Assembly: GCA_021780415.1 (NCBI GenBank)
Contig: JAJXYW010000139.1
Location: 1-9,458 of the forward strand
From: Acidobacteriota bacterium
GTDB taxonomy: Bacteria > Acidobacteriota > Terriglobia > Terriglobales > Acidobacteriaceae
Length of the DNA stretch: 9,458 nucleotides
Direction: 5' to 3'
This document shows positions 1 to 6,235 of the stretch, piece after piece. Position 1 is the first letter of the stretch; every line of letters starts with the position of its first letter. Made by a program: the position numbers and the translations under genes. The notes below the pieces were generated by a model. That model ran no database searches, was not told the DNA's origin, and saw only the letters and a list, made by a program, of their open reading frames with translations.

Positions 1-413
1 TCGCCATGATGTACTTCGTCCCTCTGGTCCTCAAGGAGGGAATCGTCAACGCCAGAACCCGCATCTCCTTTGAAAGCGATCTCGCCACCGCCCTGGAAGA
101 GATGCCGATGAACGTTCCCGTGATGATGTCCCTCACCAACCACGTCGGCGCTGTCCAGACCGCCGGCCGCACCCTGCGCAGCATGGTCAGCGAGAACGAC
201 GATCAGGACTGGCAGATCGCACTCAACGACCCGGCCCGCCACGCCGCCTATGTCATCGCCATCGTCGGCGACCCTGTCGACAAAGCCGTAACCGCCCACC
301 CCAACGGCCTCACCGAGAACGAAGTCATCTGCACCACCGGCCAGCCCTGCGCCCACATCTTCCAGTCCCAGCTCTGGACTCCATCCGCCAACACCTCGTC
401 CTCTCGGCCGTAG
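1..413 (+). CDS. C-terminal part of an unidentified protein, possibly a membrane glycosyltransferase
   Basis: The reading frame is open from the left edge (first full codon at base 3) and ends with TAG at 411-413, so the true start probably lies outside the window; the ATG codons at 6 and 9 are more likely internal. About 136 residues are visible. The first dozen are hydrophobic (MMYFVPLVL), which would fit the end of a last membrane segment. The rest looks soluble, with the stretches NARTRISFE, SLTNHVGAVQTAG, VIAIVGDPV and VICTTGQPC. These resemble, from memory only, the soluble tail of large acidobacterial membrane proteins annotated as family 39-type glycosyltransferases; I cannot confirm this. 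The final residues (PSANTSSSRP) are low complexity. The gene is separated by 100 bases from the next one and no function can be assigned with certainty. Confidence 0.6.
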   Translation, partial: AMMYFVPLVLKEGIVNARTRISFESDLATALEEMPMNVPVMMSLTNHVGAVQTAGRTLRSMVSENDDQDWQIALNDPARHAAYVIAIVGDPVDKAVTAHPNGLTENEVICTTGQPCAHIFQSQLWTPSANTSSSRP

Positions 414-501
414 CCTGCATTCTTGCCGCCGCAGTCGAGGGATCTCTCCGCTCGCACCACCCAGAATCCATCCCTCGTAGCCTCTCCACCATCGAGAGTA
501 G

Positions 502-513
502 TACCCTGACCTA
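502..513 (+). promoter_or_regulatory. Candidate -10 box for a leaderless mgtC-operon transcript
   Basis: TACCCT at 502-507 fits TANNNT and lies exactly six bases before the ATG at 514, so transcription could begin at the A of the start codon. An in-frame TAG at 499-501 blocks any longer start, and there is no purine-rich Shine-Dalgarno at a normal distance; the nearest, GAGAG at 494-498, is about 15 bases away. No convincing -35 is seen. This is inference from spacing. Confidence 0.35.
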
Positions 514-1290
514 ATGGTGGATCCAGACCGCATCCATTTTTCAGCGCTTGAGCAGTTGGTCCTCTCCGTGCCATCGATCCAGCGCCTGCTCACCGCCTGC
601 GCCCTCGGCGGCGCCATCGGCCTCGAGCGCGAGTGGCGTCACAAGGACTCCGGCCTCCGCACCAACATGCTCATCTGCATGGGCTCGGCGCTCTTCACCA
701 TCATGAGCGTCGTCCTCGCCGGCGACAACTCCCCCAACAAAGGTCAGGTCGCCTCCAACATCGTGCAGGGCGTCGGCTTTCTCGGCGCGGGCCTCATCCT
801 GCACACCAAAAATCGAGTCCTCGGCCTCACCAGCGCAGCCACCGTCTTCGTCGTTGCGGCCATCGGCATGACCTGCGGCGCGGGCCTCTACATCGTCGCC
901 GCCCTCGCCACCTTACTGGTCCTCGTAGCTCTGCAACTCGTCGGTGCGTTCGAGAGCCGTCTCGGCTGGAAGCGCTATCCCATGATCTACGAAGTCCGCG
1001 CCGACGTTGGCTCCATGCTCCCCGAGAACGTCGTCGGCGCCGACCGCGCCGAGGCTCTCGCCGCAGACATCTCCGCTGCCCGCAACCGCATGCAACTCGC
1101 CATCCTCAAAGTCCTCGACGCCTCCGGCCAACGCCTCACCGTGCAGGACCGCGACAACGTCGCCGGCATCGAGCGCGTCTCCTTCACCCTCAAGACCACA
1201 GCCCGACAACACGAGCACCTGCTCAACCAGTTGCGCGCCAGCGACGAAGCCGATCAGGTCATCATGTTCCCAGACTCGGAGGAAGAATGA
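514..1290 (+). CDS. MgtC/SapB family membrane protein
   Basis: The protein has 258 residues. The hallmark MgtC/SapB motifs are visible: GGAIGLEREWR at 32-42, GLRTNMLICMGSALF at 47-61, VQGVGFLGAGLIL at 84-96 and GLTSAATVFVVAAIG at 104-118, followed by a further hydrophobic segment at about 124-146. This gives about four or five membrane segments. Residues about 155-255 form a charged, probably cytosolic C-terminal domain, in the position where many MgtC proteins carry an ACT-like domain. Family members act at the inner membrane; Salmonella MgtC is needed at low Mg2+ and inside macrophages and is reported to inhibit the F1Fo ATPase, but most environmental homologues have no known role. An in-frame TAG at 499-501 rules out a longer start. 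Its TGA overlaps the next gene's ATG by four bases, so it heads the peptidoglycan-recycling unit. A Mg2+ transport role should not be assumed. Confidence 0.9.
   Translation: MVDPDRIHFSALEQLVLSVPSIQRLLTACALGGAIGLEREWRHKDSGLRTNMLICMGSALFTIMSVVLAGDNSPNKGQVASNIVQGVGFLGAGLILHTKNRVLGLTSAATVFVVAAIGMTCGAGLYIVAALATLLVLVALQLVGAFESRLGWKRYPMIYEVRADVGSMLPENVVGADRAEALAADISAARNRMQLAILKVLDASGQRLTVQDRDNVAGIERVSFTLKTTARQHEHLLNQLRASDEADQVIMFPDSEEE
1278..1285 (+). promoter_or_regulatory. Strong ribosome binding site of the dapF-like gene
   Basis: GGAGGAAG lies just before the ATG at 1287, inside the last codons of the mgtC-like gene. Together with the ATGA overlap it fixes the dapF-like start and predicts translational coupling. 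Such a clear Shine-Dalgarno is rare in this window. Confidence 0.7.
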
Positions 1291-2099
1291 GCCGCATCGG
1301 CTTCGTCAAAGCGCACGCCTGCGGCAACGACTTTCTCATCATCGAAGAGAGCCTTGCCCACGGCAACCACGCCGCCCTCGCCCGCAAGCTCTGCAGCCGC
1401 AACACCGGCATCGGCGCCGACGGCATCGAGTTTTTAGACCGTCGCCCCGACAACTCCTTCTTCCTCCGCCTCTTCAACGCCGACGGCAGCGAAGCCGAAC
1501 TCAGCGGCAACGGCACCCGCTGCGTAGCCGCCTGGCTGGCCGCCAGCGAAGGCCTCCACGAAGTCGCACTCGCCACCCACGGCGGCGTCCGCACCTGCCG
1601 TCTCATCCGCCGCGACGACGTCGACTACTGGATCGAAAGCAACATGGGCATCCCCCGCGTGATGCCCCGCACCATCGAAATCCCCGGCATCAGCGCCCCC
1701 ATCTCCGGCGCCATGGTCAACGTCGGCAACCCCCACTTCGTTCTCTTCCCAGACTCCGACGACTTCAGCAGCCACCACCTTACCTGGCAACAACTCGGCG
1801 CCCTCATCGCCATCGACCCGCTCTTTCCCCACGGCACCAACGTCGAGTTCGTCCGCATCCTTTCGCCCACTGAAATCGCCTTCCGCATCTACGAGCGCGG
1901 CTGCGGCCCCACCACCTCCAGCGGCACCGGCACCTGCGCCTCATCGGCCGCGTCCATGTTCCTCCACAACACTGCCCGCTCGCTCACCGCCATCGCCCAG
2001 GGCGGAACCCAGCAAGTCGTCTGGCCCACCAACTCCAGCGAGATGCTCCTCACCGGCCCAGCCGAAATCATCTGCACCGGCGAGGTAGACCTTGCCTGA
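1287..2099 (+). CDS. dapF: Diaminopimelate epimerase family protein with both catalytic cysteines replaced by serine
   Basis: The protein has 270 residues, the normal DapF length (about 274 in Haemophilus influenzae). DapF interconverts LL- and meso-diaminopimelate in the cytoplasm using a cysteine pair as base and acid. Family landmarks are present in order: HACGNDF (10-16, Asn14), GIGADG (41-46), NADGSEAE (64-71), GNPHF (147-151), GTNVEFV (183-189), YERG (202-205) and SGTGTC (212-217). The substrate-binding residues Asn14, Asn64, Asn148, Asn185, Glu203 and Arg204 are all there. However, the first catalytic position, normally Cys in (Q/M)CGNG, is Ser73 (AGC at 1503-1505), and the second, normally ACGTG, is Ser212 in SSGTG. 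Pro208 also replaces the usual Glu of the GET motif. The nearby non-catalytic cysteines Cys79 and Cys217 are kept, and the frame is intact, so decay is unlikely. The start is the ATG behind the GGAGG; upstream in-frame codons would run through mgtC. Family membership is sure, DAP epimerase activity is not. Confidence 0.85.
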   Translation: MSRIGFVKAHACGNDFLIIEESLAHGNHAALARKLCSRNTGIGADGIEFLDRRPDNSFFLRLFNADGSEAELSGNGTRCVAAWLAASEGLHEVALATHGGVRTCRLIRRDDVDYWIESNMGIPRVMPRTIEIPGISAPISGAMVNVGNPHFVLFPDSDDFSSHHLTWQQLGALIAIDPLFPHGTNVEFVRILSPTEIAFRIYERGCGPTTSSGTGTCASSAASMFLHNTARSLTAIAQGGTQQVVWPTNSSEMLLTGPAEIICTGEVDLA

Positions 2100-3009
2100 T
2101 CCCGTCACACCGCGCCCCAGACTCCAGCAGGGAAGCCGCATCGCCATCGTCTCCCCCGCCTCCGCCGCCAAACCCGAACTAGTAGCCCAAGGCAGCGCAG
2201 CGCTCAAGGCCTACGGCTACGACCCCCTCATCATGCCTCATGCCCTCGACCGCGGCCCGCTCTACTACGCCGGTACCGCCGCCGACCGCATCGCAGACCT
2301 CCACTCCGCCTTCGCCGACCCCACCATGGACGCCATCCTCTGCACCCGCGGCGGCTGGGGCTCCGCCGAACTCCTCCCCCTCCTCAGCGCCGATCTCATC
2401 CGCGCCAACCCCAAAGTCTTCGCCGGCTACAGCGACCACACCTCGCTCCACGTCTACCTCTGGAACCTCTGCCAACTCCCCACCTTTTACGCCCCCATGG
2501 CCGCCGCCGACTGGTCCAACCCCATCGGCGTCGATGACCGCACCTGGCGCGCAGCCCTCCACGCCGAAACCCCCTGGTCCGTCTCCGCCGCCGACGGCCT
2601 CCGCACCCTCCGCCCCGGCCGCGCCGAAGGCCGTCTCCTCGGCGGCTGCCTCTCCATCCTCATCGAATCCCTCGCCACCCCCTTCGCCCTCAACCTGACC
2701 GAACCCACCATCCTCTTCCTCGAAGACATCCACACCAAGCCCTACCAGTGGGACCGCATGCTCCAGCACCTTCACTTCGCCGGCCTACTGCGCAACGTAC
2801 AGGGCATCGTCTTCGGAGACCCGGCCTCCAACATCCAGCCCTCCGAACTCCCTCTCCTCGAAGCCGCCTGCCTCCACGCTCTCGCCGACTTCCACGGCCC
2901 CATCGCCATCGGCCTCCAATCCGGCCACATGGCCTCCCACAACCGCTCCCTCCCCCTCGGCGCCTGGGTCACAATGCAAGACAACACACTAAGCGAGCAA
3001 ACGAAGTGA
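2092..3009 (+). CDS. ldcA: Muramoyltetrapeptide (LD-)carboxypeptidase, peptidase family S66
   Basis: The protein has 305 residues, close to Pseudomonas LdcA. The enzyme removes the terminal D-Ala from cytoplasmic murein tetrapeptide, leaving L-Ala-D-Glu-meso-DAP for reuse. The family's Ser-Glu-His triad is recognisable: Ser114 in GYSDHT, Glu211 in LFLEDIHTKPYQWDRML, and His279 in SGHMASHNRSLPLG. The N-terminal RIAIVSPAS (16-24), the CTRGGWGS loop (84-91) and RLLGGCLSIL (181-190) are also typical. There is no signal peptide, consistent with a cytosolic recycling enzyme. The start is a TTG at 2092, eight bases inside the dapF-like gene, preceded by GAGGT at 2082-2086; the conserved RIAIVSPAS begins 16 residues later, so little of the protein can be missing. 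The next gene, mpl, uses the tripeptide product. A role on microcin-like substrates (the MccF branch of S66) is possible but less likely given mpl next door. Confidence 0.93.
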   Translation: MPDPVTPRPRLQQGSRIAIVSPASAAKPELVAQGSAALKAYGYDPLIMPHALDRGPLYYAGTAADRIADLHSAFADPTMDAILCTRGGWGSAELLPLLSADLIRANPKVFAGYSDHTSLHVYLWNLCQLPTFYAPMAAADWSNPIGVDDRTWRAALHAETPWSVSAADGLRTLRPGRAEGRLLGGCLSILIESLATPFALNLTEPTILFLEDIHTKPYQWDRMLQHLHFAGLLRNVQGIVFGDPASNIQPSELPLLEAACLHALADFHGPIAIGLQSGHMASHNRSLPLGAWVTMQDNTLSEQTK

Positions 3010-4475
3010 GCAACAACTCCACACCCACAACACCCCGGCACATCCACCTCATCGGCATCTGCGGCACAGCCATGGCCTCACTCGCCGGAATGCTCCGCGC
3101 CCAGGGCCACCGCGTCACCGGCTCCGACACCGCAGCCTACCCGCCCATGTCCGACCAACTCCGCGAGATGGGCATCCCCATCCTCGAGCCCTTCAGCCCC
3201 GCCAACCTCACCCCCACCCCCGACCTCGTCGTCGTCGGCAACGCCATCTCGCGCGGCAACCCCGAGCTCGAATTCATCCTCGACCGTCTCCCCTCCGAGC
3301 GCATCCCCATCACCTCCATGGCCGCCCTCATCCACGACGAATTCCTCGCCCACCGCGAGCGTCTCGTCATCTGCGGCACCCACGGCAAGACCACCACCAC
3401 CAGCATGCTCAGTTGGATCTACGAGGTCGCCGGCCGCACCCATCCGCAATACACCCCGTCCTTCCTCATCGGCGGCGTAGCCGAAAACTTCCGCACCAGC
3501 TTCCGCGTCCACCCCGAATCCCGTACCTTCATCCTCGAAGGCGACGAGTACGACACCGCCTTCTTCGACAAGGGACCCAAGTTTCTCCACTACTTTCCCG
3601 ACGCCGCCATTCTCACCCACGTCGAGTTCGACCACGCCGACATCTACGCCGACCTCGCCGCCGTCAAGACCGCCTTCAAGCGCATGGTCAACCTCATCCC
3701 CCGCCGTGGCCGCCTCATCGCCTTCGACGCCAACCCCAACGTCACCGAGTGCTGCGCCCGTGCCTTCTGCAACGTCGAGCGCTACGGCCTCCTCCCCGAC
3801 TCCTATTGGCAAGCCACCAACCTCCACCAGCGCGGCTCCACCACCACCTGGACCCTCCTCCGTGGCGGCGAAGAGTTCGCCCGTCTCACCCTCCCCATGG
3901 CCGGCGAGCACAACGCCCTCAACGCCACCGCCGCCGCCGCCCTCGCCGCCGGTCAGGGCGTCCCCACCGCCGCTATCATCGAGGCCCTCGCCACCTTCCA
4001 GTCCGTCAAGCGCCGCCTCGAAGTCCGCGCCGAAGTCGCCGGCGTCACCCTCATCGACGACTTCGCCCACCACCCCACCGCCATCCGCGAGACCCTCCGC
4101 GCTCTCCGCGCCGCCTATCCCGGCCGCCGCCTCTGGGCCGTCCTCGAACCTCGCTCCAACACCCTCCGCCGCAACGTCTTCGAGCGCGAGCTGGTCGACT
4201 CCCTTGCTCTCGCCGACGAAGTCGTCCTCGCCGCCGTCTTCAAAAGCGAAGCCATCCCCGCTCTCGAGCGCCTCGACCCCGACCACGTCCTCTCCGCCCT
4301 CACCACCCGCAACATCCCCGCCGTCCTCTGCGCCGACGCCGACGCCATCGTGGCCAACATCACCCCCCGTCTCCGTCCCGGCGACATAGTTGCCATCCTC
4401 TCCAACGGCGGCTTCGGCAACATCTACGAAAAACTCCCCGCCGCCCTCACCCCACCCCAAACCCCGTCATCCTGA
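3006..4475 (+). CDS. mpl: UDP-N-acetylmuramate:L-Ala-gamma-D-Glu-meso-DAP ligase (murein tripeptide ligase)
   Basis: Mpl uses ATP to join recycled tripeptide to UDP-MurNAc, bypassing MurC, MurD and MurE. The protein has 489 residues (E. coli Mpl 457) and resembles it throughout: a nucleotide-sugar-binding start HLIGICGTAMASL (14-26), TGSDTAAYPPMS (38-49), VVGNAISRGNPELE (77-90), the Mur-ligase ATP loop GTHGKTTTT (124-132), LEGDEYDTAFFDK (177-189), HVEFDHADIY (205-214), AGEHNALNA (299-307), KRRLEVR (335-341), DDFAHHPTAI (351-360), EPRSNT (381-386) and LSNGGFGNIYEKL (465-477). FAHHPTAI, EPRSNT and SNGGFG match Mpl rather than MurC. The start is a GTG at 3006 overlapping the ldcA stop by four bases (GTGA) with only a weak upstream GCGAG. 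Further in-frame upstream codons would overlap ldcA. The last residues (PSS) and the stop are encoded by a dispersed repeat. Confidence 0.95.
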   Translation: MSNNSTPTTPRHIHLIGICGTAMASLAGMLRAQGHRVTGSDTAAYPPMSDQLREMGIPILEPFSPANLTPTPDLVVVGNAISRGNPELEFILDRLPSERIPITSMAALIHDEFLAHRERLVICGTHGKTTTTSMLSWIYEVAGRTHPQYTPSFLIGGVAENFRTSFRVHPESRTFILEGDEYDTAFFDKGPKFLHYFPDAAILTHVEFDHADIYADLAAVKTAFKRMVNLIPRRGRLIAFDANPNVTECCARAFCNVERYGLLPDSYWQATNLHQRGSTTTWTLLRGGEEFARLTLPMAGEHNALNATAAAALAAGQGVPTAAIIEALATFQSVKRRLEVRAEVAGVTLIDDFAHHPTAIRETLRALRAAYPGRRLWAVLEPRSNTLRRNVFERELVDSLALADEVVLAAVFKSEAIPALERLDPDHVLSALTTRNIPAVLCADADAIVANITPRLRPGDIVAILSNGGFGNIYEKLPAALTPPQTPSS

Positions 4476-4526
4476 GCGCAGCGAAGAACCCCTGTATTTG
4501 TAGTTGCAGTTGCTCTTGCCGTTGCT
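4464..4526 (+). repeat. Dispersed intergenic repeat, copy 1, with GTTGCN tandem tail
   Basis: A 37-base core (4464-4500) contains CGTCATCCTGAGCG and CCCTGTATTTG and recurs at 4536-4572 with two differences. The core runs into hexamers of the GTTGCN type (4497-4526: TTTGTA, GTTGCA, GTTGCT, CTTGCC, GTTGCT). The TGA in CCTGAGCG is the stop codon of mpl. Similar cores occur, from memory, as abundant intergenic repeats in acidobacterial genomes. Orientation is arbitrary and no coding function is seen. Confidence 0.75.
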
Positions 4527-4535
4527 CGTTTTACG

Positions 4536-4586
4536 CCGTCATCCTGAGCGAAGCGAAGGACCCCTGTATTTGCGGTTGCTGTTGCC
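4536..4586 (+). repeat. Dispersed intergenic repeat, copy 2, with shorter GTTGCN tail
   Basis: This is the second direct copy, exactly 72 bases downstream of the first. The 37-base core (4536-4572) differs from copy 1 at two bases. Its hexamer tail is shorter (4569-4586: TTTGCG, GTTGCT, GTTGCC). It fills the gap between the convergent ends of mpl and the DUF3592-like gene, where a terminator would be expected. No stem-loop followed by a T-run was found here. Confidence 0.75.
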
Positions 4587-4594
4587 CCCTCCCC

Positions 4595-4981
4595 CTACAT
4601 CTCCCAAATCCCAAACGGCAACTTCCCCGCATTATCAACCGCCAGCGCATGCGTCTTATCCGGATTCGTCGGGTCATACCGCACCGTCACCGCCGCACCC
4701 TCCTCCACCTGCCGTGTCCACCGCCGCCCCTCCGACTCCGAACAGGGAACACTCCGCAGATACCCGCCATAGAACTCCTCACCTAGCACAAAGTAGTACT
4801 CAAACTCAACCTGAAACACCTGCGCCAGCGACCCTTCGGCCAACTCATCGCGCTCCACCACCTTACCTGCCAGCAGCTTGGCCGCGACCGTTGGCCATCC
4901 CGCCGCGGCCTCCAATTCGCGCGTCCGCCCGCGTCGCCGGAAGTACCGAAACAACCACCCCAACAGGATCGAATCGCTCAT
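4595..4981 (-). CDS. Small DUF3592-like protein of unknown function
   Basis: The protein has 128 residues and lies on the minus strand, convergent with mpl and divergent from the lipoprotein gene. Its pattern resembles DUF3592: a tryptophan near the start of the domain (AAGWPTVAAKL, 26-36), an aromatic strand FEYYFVLGEEFYGGYL (60-75) and, near the end, an EEGAAVTVRYDPTNPDKTHAL segment (93-113) in which VxVRYDPxNP is typical. The N-terminus has a short hydrophobic patch (ILLGWLF, 5-11) followed by RRRGR, which could be a weak membrane anchor but is short for a transmembrane helix. Members of this family are often linked to the envelope but have no defined biochemical role. The start at 4981 has no Shine-Dalgarno. 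The frame is real rather than a shadow because the opposite strand shows no recognisable protein here. Confidence 0.72.
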   Translation of the reverse strand: MSDSILLGWLFRYFRRRGRTRELEAAAGWPTVAAKLLAGKVVERDELAEGSLAQVFQVEFEYYFVLGEEFYGGYLRSVPCSESEGRRWTRQVEEGAAVTVRYDPTNPDKTHALAVDNAGKLPFGIWEM

Positions 4982-4989
4982 GGCCCAAG

Positions 4990-4995
4990 ATTCTA
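4990..4995 (-). promoter_or_regulatory. Candidate -10 box for the DUF3592-like gene
   Basis: Read on the minus strand this is TAGAAT, a good TANNNT match, ending eight bases before the ATG whose A is at 4981. No Shine-Dalgarno lies between box and start, so a leaderless or nearly leaderless transcript is possible. The -35 region is weak. Confidence 0.4.
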
Positions 4996-5074
4996 GCTGA
5001 CCCGCGCATTCTCAGCCACTCCCCGCGCATCGTGTATCGTGGAAATATCTCCCCACGCGGCTCCTTCTATCTCC

Positions 5075-5079
5075 GGAGG
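5075..5079 (+). promoter_or_regulatory. Ribosome binding site of the lipoprotein gene
   Basis: GGAGG lies eight bases before the ATG at 5088, an ideal distance. It fixes the start, which is directly followed by a signal peptide. Confidence 0.75.
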
Positions 5080-5087
5080 CGATCCTC

Positions 5088-6080
5088 ATGCGTTTCAAGA
5101 TCAGCAGAAACCTCTCCTCCCTCTGCCTCCTGCTCCCGATCCTGCTGCTAGCCTGCGCCCGCACCGTACCCCCACCCCAGCCTCCGCCTCCCGACGTCAT
5201 CGCCCGCGTCACCGCCGCCAAGTCCATCTTCCTCTCCAACGCCGGCGTCAACGACTACTTCGCCAGCGAGATCCCCGGCGGCCCCAACGTCGCCTACAAC
5301 GAGTTCTACGCGGCCCTTCAGCAGTGGGGCTACTTCCAGCTAGTCGACTCGCCCGCCCACGCCGACCTCATCCTCCAAATCCGTGGCACCGAGCAGATGC
5401 CACAACTCGAGCGCACCGGCATTGCCCTCGATCAGGCCGTTGCCATTCAGCACTTGCCCATGCTCGAACTCTCCATCCTCGACCCCTCCACCCTCGCCCC
5501 CATCGACATCCTCACCCTCCCCGCCAGCCGCGGCCCCAACATCCCAAAAGGCGCCGCCGCCTTCGCCAACTCCATCGAATGGCTCGCCTACAAACTCAAG
5601 CTCCTCGTCGCCACCCCTCCCCGTCCCCCGGCCACCCTTCAGGCCTCCGCCTCGCGGCCCGCTCACCCGCCGCTCACGCAATCCATCGCCCCCATTCCGC
5701 CGCAGGTCCTCCACGCCAAAAACGTCTTCGTCGAAACCACCGCCCCACCCAACGACCACTACTACAAAGCCTTCACCGCGGCCCTCACCACCTGGGGCTA
5801 CTACCACCTCGTCGACACCCCGCAAGCCGCCGACATCGTCTTCGACTTCCATAATGAGACAGCCAGCGGCATCAATAATGACGACGCCAACGGCATCTAC
5901 GTCACCCTCCACCCACCCGCCAGCAAAGTCATCCTCTGGACCGTCACCGACCCACACTACGGCCTCTACGGCTACGACGGCCACTACCGCGTCAACGCGC
6001 TCACCCGCAACCTCATCAGCGCCTTCAAGCAGCTAAACCACATCCCCCTCACCCCCGCCGAAACCACCGCCCTCCGCTAA
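5088..6080 (+). CDS. Predicted lipoprotein with two related halves, function unknown
   Basis: The protein has 330 residues. It begins with a lipoprotein signal peptide: basic MRFKISRN, a hydrophobic core (11-21) and the lipobox LLAC with the lipid-attachment Cys at 23, so it is expected to be exported and anchored in a membrane. A proline-rich linker (27-35) leads to the first domain (about 40-175). A second proline-rich stretch (177-205) leads to the second domain (about 206-318). The halves are homologous: FYAALQQWGYFQLVDSPAHA (73-92) matches FTAALTTWGYYHLVDTPQAA (229-248), both after an AKxxF strand (44-48 and 210-214). Similar AK-x-x-F...AAx-x-WGxxxLVxxPxxADL proteins appear, from memory, in many acidobacterial genomes with one copy of the domain. 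No catalytic motif is recognised. It is a single gene with a good GGAGG site, divergent from the DUF3592-like gene. Confidence 0.88.
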   Translation: MRFKISRNLSSLCLLLPILLLACARTVPPPQPPPPDVIARVTAAKSIFLSNAGVNDYFASEIPGGPNVAYNEFYAALQQWGYFQLVDSPAHADLILQIRGTEQMPQLERTGIALDQAVAIQHLPMLELSILDPSTLAPIDILTLPASRGPNIPKGAAAFANSIEWLAYKLKLLVATPPRPPATLQASASRPAHPPLTQSIAPIPPQVLHAKNVFVETTAPPNDHYYKAFTAALTTWGYYHLVDTPQAADIVFDFHNETASGINNDDANGIYVTLHPPASKVILWTVTDPHYGLYGYDGHYRVNALTRNLISAFKQLNHIPLTPAETTALR

Positions 6081-6102
6081 CCCGCATCAGCCACCACTCC
6101 CA

Positions 6103-6190
6103 GCGCCAACGGCGCGACATATACCAGCCTGGGCCGAAGGCCTGGGTCCACAACCCACAAGCGACCAGAGGGCTAAAGGCCCGACATATC
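6103..6190. repeat. Cluster of four small palindromes between the lipoprotein gene and dnaE
   Basis: Four stem-loops follow one another: GCGCC-AAC-GGCGC (6103-6115), GGCC-GAA-GGCC (6132-6142), TGGGT-CCACA-ACCCA (6143-6157) and GGGC-TAAAG-GCCC (6170-6182). The first and last are each followed directly by GACATAT, giving CGACATAT at 6115-6122 and 6182-6189. The modular layout resembles intergenic palindromic repeats found in several copies in GC-rich soil bacteria. None is followed by a T-run, so classical intrinsic termination is not indicated, although the cluster could stabilise the 3' end of the lipoprotein mRNA. Confidence 0.6.
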
Positions 6191-6235
6191 GCATCGCCCA
6201 CGTTTTCCTCACGCCCCCTCCCATCGCCGCAGCCG

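Noticed and set aside
363..380. Inverted repeat AGTCC/GGACT near the end of the first gene
   Set aside because: It is a five-base stem with a seven-base loop inside coding sequence, with no T-run; expected by chance in DNA of this composition.
633..1286. In-frame extension of the dapF-like gene upstream to 633
   Set aside because: The extension is Arg/His/Pro-rich shadow sequence inside mgtC. The DapF fold begins right after the ATG at 1287, which has a strong ribosome binding site.
1007..1873. Plus-strand frame overlapping the mgtC-like and dapF-like genes, and the similar Arg/Pro-rich frame at 3413-4786
   Set aside because: Both are extremely rich in Arg, Pro and Ser, typical of a +1 or +2 shadow in GC-rich DNA, and have no domain or start signal.
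1287..2099. Pseudogene explanation for the dapF-like gene lacking both catalytic cysteines
   Set aside because: The frame is intact and full length, binding-pocket residues and coupling to both neighbours are kept, and both changes are to the chemically closest residue, serine.
3078..4460. 460-codon open frame on the minus strand opposite mpl
   Set aside because: It is a shadow caused by the strong C-ending codon preference of mpl. Its translation is Gly, Ala, Val, Glu and Asp-rich with no recognisable motif, while the plus strand encodes a clear Mpl.
4464..4586. Possible CRISPR array from two 37-base direct repeats
   Set aside because: There are only two copies, the 35-base interval is itself the hexamer tail of the repeat, and no cas gene is near. 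A dispersed intergenic repeat explains it better.
4476..4594. Intrinsic terminator between the convergent mpl and DUF3592-like genes
   Set aside because: No GC stem followed by a run of T was found on either strand; the only T-run is the four bases at 4528-4532.
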